In this document: piece after piece, positions 29,947 to 39,888 of the stretch
Layout: every line of letters begins with the position of its first letter
How positions within the stretch are numbered: position 1 is the first letter of the stretch
NCBI RefSeq assembly: GCF_001544135.1
Contig: NZ_BCPV01000003.1
Coordinates: 62,001-126,000 of the forward strand
Reading direction: 5' to 3'
From: Geobacillus zalihae NBRC 101842
Lineage (GTDB): Bacteria; Bacillota; Bacilli; Bacillales; Anoxybacillaceae
DNA: 64,000 bases
Position numbers and translations under genes: made by a program
The notes under the pieces: generated by a model
Told to the model about the DNA's origin: nothing
Seen by the model: only the letters and a program-made list of their open reading frames with translations
The model's database searches: none

Positions 29947-30309
29947 CTACGGGTTTGACACCCGAACCCCTTGAACGTAAATATTGATCGACTGAACCGC
30001 CAGCCCGAGCGTCTGATCGAGCGTGTACTTCACTTTCGACTGCACGTTATGGGCAACTTCGGAAATTTTCGTTCCGTAGCTGACGATGATGTACATATCG
30101 ATATGTATCTCGCCGTTTTCTTCGCGGACAATAACCCCTTTGGAAAAATTCTCCCGGCGCAAAATTTCCGACAGCCCATCGCGAATTTGGTTTTTCGACG
30201 CCATTCCGACAATGCCGTAACAATCGACGGCTGCTCCCCCCGCGATCATCGCAATGACTTCATTGGCGACTTCGATGCGCCCGTATTTCGTTTGCCATTC
30301 AATCGACAT
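29947..30309 (-). CDS. yloU: Asp23/YloU family envelope stress protein
   Basis: A 120-aa Asp23 (DUF322) protein; relatives associate with the membrane via partners and respond to envelope stress. The sequence has IEVANEVIAMIAGGAAVDCYGIVGM cited by span 13-37 and the C-terminal VQSINIYVQGVRV. ATG 30309 follows GGGGGAACG. It precedes fakA by 17 bp, a conserved pairing. Confidence 0.92.
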   Translation of the reverse strand: MSIEWQTKYGRIEVANEVIAMIAGGAAVDCYGIVGMASKNQIRDGLSEILRRENFSKGVIVREENGEIHIDMYIIVSYGTKISEVAHNVQSKVKYTLDQTLGLAVQSINIYVQGVRVSNP

Positions 30310-30347
30310 GCTCGTTCCCCCTTTGCGTATCTCGCACAGCTACCCCT

Positions 30348-30375
30348 ATTGTACTATAACGCTTTCTGTTTTCAA
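30348..30375 (-). promoter_or_regulatory. Promoter of yloU-fakA
   Basis: TTGAAA (30370-30375), 16-bp spacer, TACAAT (30348-30353) on the minus strand, divergent from rpmB. Confidence 0.65.
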
Positions 30376-30491
30376 AGCGCTTCCCGTCCGCCCACTAGTA
30401 TTATTTAGCCGAAAACTGAAATAGATGTCAAGGACAGTTTCTTGAAAGAAAACCGCACGTCTATTGCAATCCCTACGGTTGTATGGTAAAT

Positions 30492-30497
30492 TATAAT
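30492..30497 (+). promoter_or_regulatory. -10 element of rpmB
   Basis: A consensus TATAAT lies 40 bp before the rpmB start. No convincing -35 hexamer is seen 16-18 bp upstream. Confidence 0.5.
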
Positions 30498-30537
30498 AGT
30501 GTTTTTAGAGGGATGTGAAAGCAAGGAGGGAAAAACG

Positions 30538-30723
30538 ATGGCGAAGTGCTTCATTACCGGCAAGAAGAAATCGTTCGGCAACTCGCGTTCGCATGCCATG
30601 AACGCCAGCCGCCGCACATGGAAAGCCAACTTGCAAAAAGTGCGCATTTTAGTTGACGGCAAACCGAAACGCGTCTGGGTTTCGGCGCGCGCGCTGAAAT
30701 CTGGAAAAGTGAAACGCGTCTAA
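30538..30723 (+). CDS. rpmB: Large ribosomal subunit protein L28
   Basis: L28, 61 aa, highly conserved ([37 protein letters not shown]). Only one cysteine is present, so this is the zinc-independent paralogue type. ATG 30538 follows AGCAAGGAGGG. It is one of only three plus-strand genes and converges on spoVM. Confidence 0.98.
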   Translation: MAKCFITGKKKSFGNSRSHAMNASRRTWKANLQKVRILVDGKPKRVWVSARALKSGKVKRV

Positions 30724-30740
30724 CGGCCTAACGAAAAGAA

Positions 30741-30780
30741 GCCGCCCCAAAAGGTTGCAACCCTCCTTTTGTTCGGCGGC
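30741..30780 (+). terminator. Hairpin after rpmB
   Basis: GCCGCC...CCAAAAGG and CCTTTTG...GGCGGC pair just past rpmB. It precedes the stronger bidirectional terminator. Confidence 0.55.
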
Positions 30781-30783
30781 AAC

Positions 30784-30811
30784 AAAAAAGCACCAAAAAT
30801 GGTGCTTTTTT
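30784..30811. terminator. Bidirectional terminator rpmB/spoVM
   Basis: AAAAAAGCACC-(loop)-GGTGCTTTTTT serves both convergent genes. It directly abuts the spoVM stop. Confidence 0.85.
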
Positions 30812-30812
30812 C

Positions 30813-30893
30813 TTATCCTTTTTTAAATGCGTTCAACACCGCCCGCACGATTCCGCCTAAAAATCTCGGCAGCTTGATCGTATAAAACTTCAT
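30813..30893 (-). CDS. spoVM: Stage V sporulation protein M
   Basis: A 26-residue amphipathic peptide that recognises the curvature of the forespore membrane and anchors SpoIVA for coat and cortex assembly. The reading MKFYTIKLPRFLGGIVRAVL followed by NAFKKG differs from B. subtilis SpoVM (MKFYTIKLPKFLGGIVRAML...) in few positions; the essential Pro-9 is kept. ATG 30893 follows GGAGGG. It is convergent with rpmB, as in B. subtilis. Its presence marks an endospore former. Confidence 0.95.
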   Translation of the reverse strand: MKFYTIKLPRFLGGIVRAVLNAFKKG

Positions 30894-30974
30894 CCCGATT
30901 CCCTCCTCACACCGATCATCACGAGCTTCCCGCCATTTCCTTATCCATTATATTCCGTCATAAGCCAAGCGCGA

Positions 30975-31625
30975 CTACGGGCAGCCGGCAAAATCGCTGC
31001 TCCTTATCATCATTAATATGCCTTCTGAAAACGAAAAAGTACCGGAAGATTGGATAAGTTCATTACTAATACATAATGTCGAACCGCGGGAAATATGACA
31101 GTTTGTTAACGGATATTTAAATCCCATCAGCGTAAGTTCTGCCACCGTTTCGGAAATCGGGATGTATGACACATAACGGTATCGATCGTCGCGCGCGACC
31201 GTATGCACGCCGGGCAGATGGACGGTGAGCACGTTTTGCCGGTCGATGAGTTCAATGGGCCGCCCGGCGTACTTTAACAGCAGCTCAACGTTGCCAAACA
31301 AATGGTCAAGCCGCCCGCCGGTCGCCCCAAACAGACGGATGGCCCCATCTGTCTGCCTAACCGCCCAGTCAAGGGCGATCTCCATATCCGTTTTGTCTTT
31401 TTCCGCCGGCCAAATGTCAAGCTCCGGCAGCATCTCCCTTAGCCGCTTGACCTCCTCAGCCGGCAAGGAATCAAAATCGCCAAACGCCCGCACCGGGCGG
31501 AGTCCGAAATCCAAGAGCGCTTTCGTGCCGCGGTCGACGCCGACCCACTGCACATCGCTCCCATCATACGAGCGCAAATCGGGAAGAAGGTGGGGCGGAC
31601 CGCCGCCGACAATATGAATCAACAC
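30975..31625 (-). CDS. thiN: Thiamine pyrophosphokinase
   Basis: Converts thiamine to thiamine diphosphate with ATP. 216 aa with IVGGGPPHLLPDL, GVDRGTKALL, AFGDFDS, KDKTDMEIALDWA and FGATGGRLDH. GTG 31625 (VLIHIVGG) is preferred: AAGGGGG lies eight bases upstream, and the length then agrees with B. subtilis (214 aa). Positioned after rpe, as in B. subtilis. Confidence 0.95.
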   Translation of the reverse strand: MLIHIVGGGPPHLLPDLRSYDGSDVQWVGVDRGTKALLDFGLRPVRAFGDFDSLPAEEVKRLREMLPELDIWPAEKDKTDMEIALDWAVRQTDGAIRLFGATGGRLDHLFGNVELLLKYAGRPIELIDRQNVLTVHLPGVHTVARDDRYRYVSYIPISETVAELTLMGFKYPLTNCHISRGSTLCISNELIQSSGTFSFSEGILMMIRSSDFAGCP

Positions 31626-31733
31626 ATGCGTTTCCCCCTTTCGGCAAGGGCCGAGGCAGCCATCTTCCGTTCTTTTCTTTGCTCTCATCACCCTGCGGCT
31701 CAATAAGATGGCAAAAGCGGCGCTGCCTTTTGG

Positions 31734-32390
31734 CTAGTTGGCGCACGCTTTGCGAAGCGTGCGAATAGCGGCGGCTCGATCCCGTTCATTGTAGATGGCC
31801 GAGCCGGCGACAAGCACGTTCGCTCCGGCTTCCACGCAAAGCGGCGCCGTTTCCGCATTGATGCCGCCGTCGACCTCAATATCGACCTCTTTATTTTGTT
31901 CACTGGCCATCCGGGCGACCTCACGGATTTTTGGCACGACCGCCGGAATGAACGCCTGTCCGCCAAACCCTGGATTGACCGTCATCAACAAGACGAGATC
32001 GACATCACCGATCACATGGCGGATCATCTCGACCGGTGTATGCGGATTGAGCACCACCCCGGCTTTGACGCCTTGTTCTTTGATAAAATGAATCGTCCGA
32101 TGCAAATGCACGCACGCCTCAACATGGACGGAAATCACATCCGCGCCCGCTTTCGCAAACGCCGGAATGTATCGGTCCGGGTCGGCGATCATCAAATGGA
32201 CGTCAAGCGGCAGCTTCGTCACCGGTCGAATGGCGGCCACGACCGGCGGCCCGAACGTCAAATTCGGCACGAAATGCCCGTCCATGATATCGACATGAAT
32301 CCAATCCGCCCCGCCTTCCTCGACCGAACGAATTTCCTCAGCCAGGCGGGCGAAATCGGCTGATAAAATCGATGGCGCAATTCGAATCAT
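31734..32390 (-). CDS. rpe: Ribulose-phosphate 3-epimerase
   Basis: Interconverts ribulose-5-P and xylulose-5-P in the pentose phosphate pathway. 218-aa TIM barrel with HVDIMDGHFVPN, DVHLM, LMTVNPGFGGQAFI and VDGGI. ATG 32390 is two bases from the rsgA stop, and GAGGT inside rsgA serves as the ribosome site. Confidence 0.97.
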   Translation of the reverse strand: MIRIAPSILSADFARLAEEIRSVEEGGADWIHVDIMDGHFVPNLTFGPPVVAAIRPVTKLPLDVHLMIADPDRYIPAFAKAGADVISVHVEACVHLHRTIHFIKEQGVKAGVVLNPHTPVEMIRHVIGDVDLVLLMTVNPGFGGQAFIPAVVPKIREVARMASEQNKEVDIEVDGGINAETAPLCVEAGANVLVAGSAIYNERDRAAAIRTLRKACAN

Positions 32391-32392
32391 GT

Positions 32393-33274
32393 TCAATACC
32401 TCGGCTTTCGTTCTTTCATTTCGGCAACAAAACTAACGTAGTGGTCATAGCGGTACGATGGAATCTCCCCGGCCTCGACCGCCTCACGCACAGCGCATTT
32501 CGGCTCGGCGATATGAAGGCAGCCGCGGAACTTGCACCCTTCCCCGTACATCCGGAATTCCGGAAAATAATGCGGCAATTCATCAAGCTCGATCTGGTCG
32601 AACTCAAGCGCGCCAAACCCTGGGGTGTCGGCGACAAGTCCACCGGCGACCTCAAGCAGTTCGACATGGCGGGTCGTATGCTTGCCGCGCCCTAAATGGG
32701 TGGAAATGTCGCCCGTTTTCAACCGCAAATCCGGACGGAGCGCGTTTAATAAGGACGATTTGCCGACGCCGGACTGCCCGGCGACGACGGAGACGCGGCC
32801 GCGAAGGCGCAACGCCAGTTCATCGAGGCCGCCCTTGGTCACGGCTGACGTTTCAATCACGTCGTAGCCGATGCGCCGGTAATCATGCACGTAGCGGGCG
32901 ATCTCTTCTTTCGATTCGCCATCTAACAAATCGATTTTGCTGATGACAATGATCGGCGCGATGCGTTTCGATTCAACCAAGACAAGAAAGCGGTCGAGCA
33001 GCTTGGCGCTGAAGTCCGGGCTTACAGCCGAAAAGACTAAAATCGCCTGTTCGACGTTGGCAATCGGCGGCCGCACAAGCTCATTTTGCCGCTCGCCAAT
33101 CTCCAAAATATAGCCTTCCGTTTCGCTCGTCGCCTGAAAAACGACGCGGTCGCCGACGAGCGGCGTCACGTTTTTCTTGCGGAACACACCGCGCCCGCGG
33201 CATTGGAACACGCGGCCTTCGGACAAGACGTAATAAAATCCGCTTAATGCTTTAATGATTTGTCCTTCCGCCAT
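32393..33274 (-). CDS. rsgA: Ribosome small subunit GTPase RsgA
   Basis: A circularly permuted GTPase for late 30S maturation. 293 aa: OB fold, GTPase domain with ISKIDLL (G4), GQSGVGKSSLLN (G1), DTPGFG (G3), then a zinc domain with C-x5-C-x-H-x6-C (CKFRGCLHIAEPKC). ATG 33274 follows GGGGTGAGG, four bases beyond the prkC stop. Ordered prpC-prkC-rsgA-rpe-thiN as in B. subtilis. Confidence 0.96.
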   Translation of the reverse strand: MAEGQIIKALSGFYYVLSEGRVFQCRGRGVFRKKNVTPLVGDRVVFQATSETEGYILEIGERQNELVRPPIANVEQAILVFSAVSPDFSAKLLDRFLVLVESKRIAPIIVISKIDLLDGESKEEIARYVHDYRRIGYDVIETSAVTKGGLDELALRLRGRVSVVAGQSGVGKSSLLNALRPDLRLKTGDISTHLGRGKHTTRHVELLEVAGGLVADTPGFGALEFDQIELDELPHYFPEFRMYGEGCKFRGCLHIAEPKCAVREAVEAGEIPSYRYDHYVSFVAEMKERKPRY

Positions 33275-33278
33275 AGCC

Positions 33279-35249
33279 TCACCCCTTTTTTTCGTTATGT
33301 TCTGGGTACGGGATCGATCCTTCCTCTTTGACGACATTGTTGACAATGACGCGGTAATAAGCGGTCTCCCCATATGGAATTTCAAACTCGACCATCTCGG
33401 TCGCTGGCGCCGTCAGCCGGTATGTTTTGTATGGCGTTGACATATTGTGGTTGGCATCTTGGATGTAAAGCTGAGCTTCAACCATTTGCCCCGGCATCGC
33501 CGGTTCATACGGGATCATAATCTCTTTCACTACCGTTTTGGACGGCTTCGGCTCGGGCCCGCGGGAAATGACGACCGTGATGGTTTCCCCTTTTTTTACC
33601 TGCTCGTTCGCCGCTGGAGTTTGCGAAATGACAAGCCCTTCTGGCACCTCGTCCGAATACTCGTACTTCACGTCAATGCGCAACCCTTGATCCGCGCCGT
33701 AGTCGCGCACGCTTTTTTCCGTATAGCCAGTCAAATCTTTAACGGTGACCTTCTCCGGCCCGAGGCTGACGGTAAAGATAACTTCCGTTTCATCAGGCGC
33801 CACTCGATCGCCGGCGTACGGGTATTGATCCAAAATCGTCCCTTCCGGCTTGTCGCTGTGGCGGCCATTGCGCGTAATGCGGGTGAATCCTTCAGCGCGC
33901 AGCTCCTCCTCCGCCGCAGCAATATCATCGCCAATGAAGCTTGGAAATTCGATTTTCTTTTTTCCAATGCTTTTATAAATGATGACGCCGGCCCCTTTCT
34001 TCACCGTCATGCCGGCTTCCGGATCGGTGCGCACGACTTTTCCTTCTTCGATTTGATCATCTTCCACATCAATCGTATCTTTGATTTCCAAACCGAGCGA
34101 CGACAGCTGTTCAACAGCGTCATCATAGTTTTTGTTGACCACGTTCGGCATCGTCACTTCTTTTGGAAAAATGAGGTCCGGAATCCATGTGACCGCGCTG
34201 ACGCCGGCAGCTCCAATGAACAGCAAGGCAGCCACAAGCCAGGCAATCCATACCCGTTTCCGCTTTGGTTTCGGTTCGCCCGTCGTATGAACCGGTTCGC
34301 TCGTTTTTTCCTCGTACACAAGCGTCTCTTGCTCCAACGCCGCGCTTTCCGCATGTTTGATCATCGGAATGGCTTTCGTCGCTTCCTCATCGTCATCGGG
34401 TATGGTAAATTTCGGCTCGTTGCGCCGCCTTGGATCCAGCGCTGTCCGAATGTCCTCGTTCATTTCGCGCGCGGATTGGTAGCGGTAAAACGGGTCTTTC
34501 GCCGTCGCTTTTAAAATAATATTTTCGACGCTTTGCGGAATGTCGGGGTTCCACGCCTTGGGCGACGGCGTTTCCGCCTGCAAATGCTTCAGCACGATCG
34601 AAACGGCCGATTCGCCGGAAAACGGCAGCCGACCGGTGACAAGTTCAAACATGACGATGCCAAGCGAATAAATGTCCGACTTTTCGGTGGCAATGCCGCC
34701 GCGCGCCTGCTCCGGCGACAAATAATGGACCGAACCGAGCACCGAGTTGGTCTGCGTGATCGTCGTGCCGCTCATCGCCACAGCGATGCCGAAGTCGGTC
34801 ACTTTCACATTGCCGTGCTCATCAAGCAAAATGTTTTGCGGTTTAATGTCGCGATGGATGATGCCGTTCTCATGGGCATGGGCGATCGCTGATGTCAGCT
34901 GGTCCATAATGCCAAGCGCCCGTTCGACCGGAAGCGGAGCGTGCTGCTGGATGTATTGCTTCAGCGTCGCGCCGCGCACATATTCCATGACGATGTAATA
35001 GACGCCTTCCTCTTCGCCGACGTCATAAATGGAGACGATATGTTCATGGTTTAAGCTCGTCGCCGCTTGCGCCTCGCGGCGGAACCGTTTGATGAACTGA
35101 TCATCATTGGCAAAATCAAGGCGGAGCACTTTCACGGCGACATCGCGCTCCAAAATGATGTCGCGGGCCAAATAGACATTCGCCATGCCGCCGCCGCCGA
35201 TAAGGCTGATGATTTTATAGCGGTCATTCAATCGCTTTCCAATGAGCAC
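33279..35249 (-). CDS. prkC: Serine/threonine protein kinase PrkC with PASTA repeats
   Basis: A membrane receptor kinase that senses peptidoglycan fragments and drives spore germination and growth control. 656 aa: kinase domain (GGGGMANVY, Lys-40, HRDIKPQN with Asp-134, DFG 152-154, SVHYLSPEQARGG), a transmembrane helix about 333-355 and three extracellular PASTA repeats up to about 570, then a C-terminal Ig-like segment. GTG 35249 gives MLIGKR as in B. subtilis and sits nine bases after AGGTGG; an upstream GTG abuts that site. Confidence 0.96.
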   Translation of the reverse strand: MLIGKRLNDRYKIISLIGGGGMANVYLARDIILERDVAVKVLRLDFANDDQFIKRFRREAQAATSLNHEHIVSIYDVGEEEGVYYIVMEYVRGATLKQYIQQHAPLPVERALGIMDQLTSAIAHAHENGIIHRDIKPQNILLDEHGNVKVTDFGIAVAMSGTTITQTNSVLGSVHYLSPEQARGGIATEKSDIYSLGIVMFELVTGRLPFSGESAVSIVLKHLQAETPSPKAWNPDIPQSVENIILKATAKDPFYRYQSAREMNEDIRTALDPRRRNEPKFTIPDDDEEATKAIPMIKHAESAALEQETLVYEEKTSEPVHTTGEPKPKRKRVWIAWLVAALLFIGAAGVSAVTWIPDLIFPKEVTMPNVVNKNYDDAVEQLSSLGLEIKDTIDVEDDQIEEGKVVRTDPEAGMTVKKGAGVIIYKSIGKKKIEFPSFIGDDIAAAEEELRAEGFTRITRNGRHSDKPEGTILDQYPYAGDRVAPDETEVIFTVSLGPEKVTVKDLTGYTEKSVRDYGADQGLRIDVKYEYSDEVPEGLVISQTPAANEQVKKGETITVVISRGPEPKPSKTVVKEIMIPYEPAMPGQMVEAQLYIQDANHNMSTPYKTYRLTAPATEMVEFEIPYGETAYYRVIVNNVVKEEGSIPYPEHNEKKG

Positions 35250-35254
35250 GCCGA

Positions 35255-36004
35255 TCACCCACCTTCACGTTCCGCTGAAACATCGATGACCGCCAGCGAA
35301 ATGTTGTCTTCTCCGCCCCGCCCGTTGGCGAGCTCAATAAGCGCCTCCGCCTTCTCTTCCAGCGTGCCGGCACCCGTCAAAATATGTATCATGTCCGCTT
35401 CCGGCACTTTATTGGACAACCCGTCCGAACATAACAACAACATGTCGCCCTCGTCGAGCGCCACTGTTTTCACGTCGATTTTCACCGCCGGTTCCGTGCC
35501 GAGCGCCCGCAACAGCACGTTTTTGCGCGGATGATGCTCAGCCGCTTCTTTCGAAAGCTGCCCGCTTTTGACGAGCTCATTGACCAACGAATGGTCGTCG
35601 GTCAGCTGCTGAATTCCGCTTTTGTTGAGCACGTAGCAGCGGCTGTCGCCGATATGGGCAACCGTCGCAAACGAATTAGCGCAAACGGCGGCGACGACCG
35701 TCGTCCCCATTCCTTGACATTCCGGGTGGGAAAGGGCATGGCGAAACAGTTGTTCGTTCGCCGACGCAATTTGCGTCTTGAGCCATTGCTCCGCCTCAGC
35801 CGGTGAAGCAAGGCCACTCTCTTTCTCCCATCGCTCCTGCAAATACGCCACCGCCATGGAACTGGCTACATCACCGGCGCGATGACCGCCCATCCCGTCA
35901 GCGACAACCGCTAAATATTGGCCGCTTTGATTGACAAATACGCCGCCATTGTCTTCGTTATGTTCGCGAATTTGGCCGATGTCAGTTCGGAAAACGGCTC
36001 GCAT
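35255..36004 (-). CDS. prpC: PP2C-type protein phosphatase PrpC
   Basis: Metal-dependent phosphatase that dephosphorylates PrkC and its targets. 249 aa with RTDIGQIREHNEDNGG, VVADGMGGHRAGDVAS, AHIGDSRCY and GGEDNISLAV, the metal-binding Asp set. ATG 36004 follows GAGGTG within the rlmN end. Adjacent to prkC by five bases. Confidence 0.96.
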   Translation of the reverse strand: MRAVFRTDIGQIREHNEDNGGVFVNQSGQYLAVVADGMGGHRAGDVASSMAVAYLQERWEKESGLASPAEAEQWLKTQIASANEQLFRHALSHPECQGMGTTVVAAVCANSFATVAHIGDSRCYVLNKSGIQQLTDDHSLVNELVKSGQLSKEAAEHHPRKNVLLRALGTEPAVKIDVKTVALDEGDMLLLCSDGLSNKVPEADMIHILTGAGTLEEKAEALIELANGRGGEDNISLAVIDVSAEREGG

Positions 36005-36009
36005 CCGAT

Positions 36010-37107
36010 TCACCTCGTCTCCTCTTTTCGCTCCTTCGCGCGAAGCTGTCCGCAGGCGGCATCGATGTCGTGTCCATGTTCGCGGCGAATGGTGACATTG
36101 ATCCCATGTTTTTTCAACGCCCGTTCAAAGGCGAAAATTTGGCTGCGCGGCGTGCGCACATAGTTGCGCTCCGGCACGTAGTTAACCGGAATCAAATTCA
36201 CATGGCATTTCAGCCCTTTAATCAGCTCGGCCAACTGCTCGGCGTGCTCAAGCTGGTCGTTCACCCCGCCGAACAATCCGTACTCGAACGTCACGCGCCG
36301 GCCGGTTTTTTCAATGTAATACCGAACCGCCTCCATGAGCTTCGGCAGCGGGTACGCTTTATTGATCGGCATGAGTTTCGTCCGCAGCTCATTCGTCGGT
36401 GCATGCAACGAAATGGCGAAGTTGATTTGCATTCCTTCATCGGCAAACTGGTAAATTTTTGGGATGATGCCGCTGGTGGAAACGGTGATATGGCGGGCGC
36501 CAATGTTCAACCCTTTTGGGTGATTGACGATGCGCAAAAACTTGATGAGCGCATCGTAGTTGTCGAACGGCTCGCCGATGCCCATGACGACGATGCTGCT
36601 GACGCGTTCATTCGTGTCATCGAGCGCCTTTTGCACTTGCACGACTTGGGCGACGATCTCGCCCGCCTCTAAATGACGCTTCAGTCCGCCGAGCGTCGAA
36701 GCGCAAAACGTGCAGCCGATGCGGCAGCCGACTTGCGTCGTGACGCACACCGAATTGCCGTAGTTATGACGCATGAGCACCGTCTCAATCGAATAGCCGT
36801 CATGGAGCTCAAACAAAAATTTGATCGTTCCGTCTTTAGAAGTTTGTTTGACCACGGTTTTCAACGTCGTGATCGAAAACGATGACGCTAGCTGTTCGCG
36901 CAGCCGCTTCGGCAAATTCGTCATGTCGGCAAAATCGGTGACGCGGTTTTGATACAGCCACTCGTAAATTTGTGTGGCCCGAAACGGCTTTTCGCCTTGA
37001 GCGACAAGCCATTCCTTCAATTCGTCTAGCGTGAGCGAATAAATCGATGGCAACGGAGGCTGCGTTTCGCCGACAGAGCGGCGGGCAGCCGGACGAACCA
37101 TTTCCAT
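36010..37107 (-). CDS. rlmN: Dual-specificity RNA methyltransferase RlmN
   Basis: Radical-SAM enzyme that methylates C2 of A2503 in 23S rRNA and A37 in tRNA. 365 aa with the cluster motif CRIGCTFC, the [10 protein letters not shown] segment and a C-terminal cysteine in DIDAACGQL that serves as methyl carrier. ATG 37107 is seven bases from GAAGGTG, which overlaps the rsmB stop. Confidence 0.96.
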   Translation of the reverse strand: MEMVRPAARRSVGETQPPLPSIYSLTLDELKEWLVAQGEKPFRATQIYEWLYQNRVTDFADMTNLPKRLREQLASSFSITTLKTVVKQTSKDGTIKFLFELHDGYSIETVLMRHNYGNSVCVTTQVGCRIGCTFCASTLGGLKRHLEAGEIVAQVVQVQKALDDTNERVSSIVVMGIGEPFDNYDALIKFLRIVNHPKGLNIGARHITVSTSGIIPKIYQFADEGMQINFAISLHAPTNELRTKLMPINKAYPLPKLMEAVRYYIEKTGRRVTFEYGLFGGVNDQLEHAEQLAELIKGLKCHVNLIPVNYVPERNYVRTPRSQIFAFERALKKHGINVTIRREHGHDIDAACGQLRAKERKEETR

Positions 37108-37111
37108 GCTT

Positions 37112-38446
37112 TTACACCTTCTTTCGCAGTCGGGCGATAAAAAACCCGTCAGAGTCAAAATGATGCGGCAAAAGCTGCAACATGCCGCCTTTCACATGCG
37201 GCCGCACCGGTTTCGGCATCCGCTCGGCAAGGCTGGCGTCGAGGAAAAAGTCCGGATGATCCGCTAAAAAGCGGGCGATGGCTTCTTCATTTTCCTCGCG
37301 CTCCACCGTGCATGTGCTGTAGACAAGCGTACCGCCTTTTTTCAAAAGCGGGGCGGCCGCCCGCAAAATGGCTTGCTGAATCTCGACAAGCGCGGCGATG
37401 GCGTCTTTCCCTTTCGTATATTTGATCTCCGGTTTGCGGCGAATGACGCCGAATCCAGTGCACGGCGCATCGACCAAAACGCGGTCAAACGATTCCGGGG
37501 CAAACCGCTCGCCGAGCCGGCGGCTGTCAAGGGCGAGCGTCGCAACGTTGTCAAGCCCGAGCCGCTTGGCCTGCTGTTCGATCAGCATTACCTTATGTTC
37601 GTGGATATCAACAGCAACGACCTCGCCGCGCCCGCCCATCCGTTCGGCGATATGGGTCGTTTTCCCGCCCGGCGCCGCGCAGCAGTCAAGCACCCGCTCG
37701 CCGGGGGCTGGGTCAAGCGCTCGAGCGACAAGCATTGAGCTTTCATCTTGAATCGTCAGCCAACCGGCGCGAAACGTCTCCGTATGAGCCAAATTCCCTT
37801 TTTCCGCCCGGATGGCCTCCGGAGCGACATGGCCAGGGATTGCCTGCATCCCTTCAGCGCGCAGCCGCTCAAGCGCTTCTTCGACAGTCGCACGCAGCCG
37901 GTTGACGCGGGCCGTTGATTGCGGCGGGCGCAAATTCGTCTCGCACATGCGCGCCGCTTCTTCATAACCATATTGCTGGATCCAGCGCCGAACGAGCCAC
38001 TCGGGATGGCTGGTGGCAAGGGCGAGCCGCTTGCCCGCGTCATCAACCGCCTCGATCGACGGCAGCCCCTCGCGGCCGATGGCCCGCAATACGCCGTTGA
38101 CAAGTGAAGCAATGCCGCGATGGCCGCGCCGTTTGGCGATTTCAACCGCTTCAAAGACGGCGGCGCGGTCGGGAACACGATCCAAATACACCATTTGATA
38201 CAGCGTCAACCGAAGAAGCACGCGCACCCACGGCTCAAGCCGGCGCGCCTTGCGCAAAAACGGCGCCAAATAATAATCGAGCGTGTCGCGCCGTTGCACC
38301 GTGCCGTAGACAATCTCGGTCAACAGCGCCGCATCGCGCCCGTCAAGGCGTCCTTTTTGAATGGCTTCGTTTAATTGCAAATGACTGTACGCTCCTTTTT
38401 GTTCAATGGCTAACAGCGTATCTAAAGCAAGTTCACGTACGTCCAT
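37112..38446 (-). CDS. rsmB: 16S rRNA m5C967 methyltransferase RsmB
   Basis: 444 aa: an N-terminal NusB-like domain (residues 1-140) and a Rossmann methyltransferase domain with [17 protein letters not shown], the two catalytic cysteines in [15 protein letters not shown] and [14 protein letters not shown] 38446 overlaps the fmt stop by 14 bases. Confidence 0.96.
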   Translation of the reverse strand: MDVRELALDTLLAIEQKGAYSHLQLNEAIQKGRLDGRDAALLTEIVYGTVQRRDTLDYYLAPFLRKARRLEPWVRVLLRLTLYQMVYLDRVPDRAAVFEAVEIAKRRGHRGIASLVNGVLRAIGREGLPSIEAVDDAGKRLALATSHPEWLVRRWIQQYGYEEAARMCETNLRPPQSTARVNRLRATVEEALERLRAEGMQAIPGHVAPEAIRAEKGNLAHTETFRAGWLTIQDESSMLVARALDPAPGERVLDCCAAPGGKTTHIAERMGGRGEVVAVDIHEHKVMLIEQQAKRLGLDNVATLALDSRRLGERFAPESFDRVLVDAPCTGFGVIRRKPEIKYTKGKDAIAALVEIQQAILRAAAPLLKKGGTLVYSTCTVEREENEEAIARFLADHPDFFLDASLAERMPKPVRPHVKGGMLQLLPHHFDSDGFFIARLRKKV

Positions 38447-39392
38447 GATCCTCTCCTAGCTTCATGCCGACCGAAAGACGGCTGCCGGCGCCGCGCAAAA
38501 ATTCGCCCGCCGCCATCCGTTTTTTTCCGGCCGGCTGCAATTCGGTGATGCGAATGGCTGTCTCATTGCCGGTGGCCACGACAATGCCGTTTTCCTCAAG
38601 CGCCAAAATCGTGCCCGGCGGCGCCGAACGGGGCGCCGGCACTTTTTCACCCCACCAAACCTTCCAAATGTGCCCATCCTGCGTTGTATACGTGACCGGC
38701 CACGGATGGAAGGCGCGAATATGGTTGTAAATGGCTTCGCCGGGCTGCGTCCAATTGATCCGCTCCTGCTCGCGGCGAATGTTCGGCGCATACGTCGCTT
38801 TCTCCTCATCTTGCGGAACGGGCGTAATGTTTCCTTCCAATAAAAGTGGAAGCGTTTCTGATAGTAGTTTAGCCCCGGCGGCACTCAATTTATCATGGAG
38901 CGTGCCGACCGTATCCGTTTCGGCAATCGGCACTTCGACTTGCGCTAACATGTCGCCGGCGTCCAACCGCTCCACCATATACATGATCGTGACACCCGTT
39001 TTCGTTTTCCCTTGCCAAATGGCGTAATGGATCGGCGCCCCGCCGCGCAGCTCGGGCAGAAGCGAGGCATGGACATTGATGCAGCCGTATTTTGGTGCAT
39101 CAAGCAGCGCTTTCGGCAAAATTTGCCCAAACGCCGCCGTGACAATCAAATCGGGCGCAAACGCCAACACTTGTTCGTATTGCTCCGGCTCGCGAATTTT
39201 TGTCGGCTGCAGCACCGGGATGCCGCGGCGCTCCGCTTCCACTTTCACCGGGGGCGGAACGGGCTCGCGCTTCCGCCCTTTTGGCTTATCCGGCTGGGTG
39301 ACGACCGCTGCAACGCGGTAGCCGTCATGAAGAAGCTGGCGCAAAATCGGCACGGCAAAGTCAGGTGTTCCCATAAACACAATGTTCGTCAT
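38433..39392 (-). CDS. fmt: Methionyl-tRNA formyltransferase
   Basis: Formylates initiator Met-tRNA. 319 aa: an N-terminal formyltransferase domain with [35 protein letters not shown] and a C-terminal OB domain ([11 protein letters not shown]). Start at ATG 39392 gives MTNIVFMG like B. subtilis; ATG 39398 directly follows the def stop and is possible. Between def and rsmB. Confidence 0.96.
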   Translation of the reverse strand: MTNIVFMGTPDFAVPILRQLLHDGYRVAAVVTQPDKPKGRKREPVPPPVKVEAERRGIPVLQPTKIREPEQYEQVLAFAPDLIVTAAFGQILPKALLDAPKYGCINVHASLLPELRGGAPIHYAIWQGKTKTGVTIMYMVERLDAGDMLAQVEVPIAETDTVGTLHDKLSAAGAKLLSETLPLLLEGNITPVPQDEEKATYAPNIRREQERINWTQPGEAIYNHIRAFHPWPVTYTTQDGHIWKVWWGEKVPAPRSAPPGTILALEENGIVVATGNETAIRITELQPAGKKRMAAGEFLRGAGSRLSVGMKLGEDHGRT

Positions 39393-39398
39393 TGGCAT

Positions 39399-39878
39399 CT
39401 ATCCTTCCAATTCTTCAAGATCGCAATACCGAATCACTTTCGACGTAAACAGCACACCGTGCAAATGGTCGATTTCATGTTGCAACGCGCGCGCCAAAAA
39501 ACCGGTCGCGGAAAGCGTAAACGGGCGGCCGCGCCGGTTTTGCGCCCGCACTTTCACAAATTTCGCGCGCGGCACTTCGCCAAACAAGCCGGGAAAGCTC
39601 AAACAGCCTTCCACATCCACTTGTTCGCCGCGCGCCTCGATCACGACCGGGTTGATGAGCTCGATCCGACCGTGTTCATCACCGACATCGATGACGGCGA
39701 TCTGCTTGGCGACGCCGATTTGCGGGGCAGCTAGGCCCACCCCGTCAGCGGCAAGCATCGTTTCATACATATCGTCAAGCAGCCGCCCGAGCCGACGGTC
39801 AAACGCCGTCACCGGCGCGCACGGCTGTTCCAAAATCGGGTCAGGATACGTGACAATCGACAAAACAGACAACGTCAT
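39399..39878 (-). CDS. def: Peptide deformylase
   Basis: Removes the formyl group from nascent proteins, the opposite partner of fmt. 159 aa with the three motifs GVGLAAPQIG, EGCLSFP and HEIDHLHG (metal cysteine and histidines). The ATG at 39878 has only GGGGGA touching it; a TTG two codons inside (MSVLSIV...) is an alternative. Between priA and fmt. Confidence 0.95.
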   Translation of the reverse strand: MTLSVLSIVTYPDPILEQPCAPVTAFDRRLGRLLDDMYETMLAADGVGLAAPQIGVAKQIAVIDVGDEHGRIELINPVVIEARGEQVDVEGCLSFPGLFGEVPRAKFVKVRAQNRRGRPFTLSATGFLARALQHEIDHLHGVLFTSKVIRYCDLEELEG

Positions 39879-39888
39879 TCCCCCAAGT

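Noticed and set aside
31626-31733. TPP riboswitch upstream of thiN
   Set aside because: The thiN leader region shows no THI-box helices or conserved CUGAGA-type segment; thiN is simply downstream of rpe.
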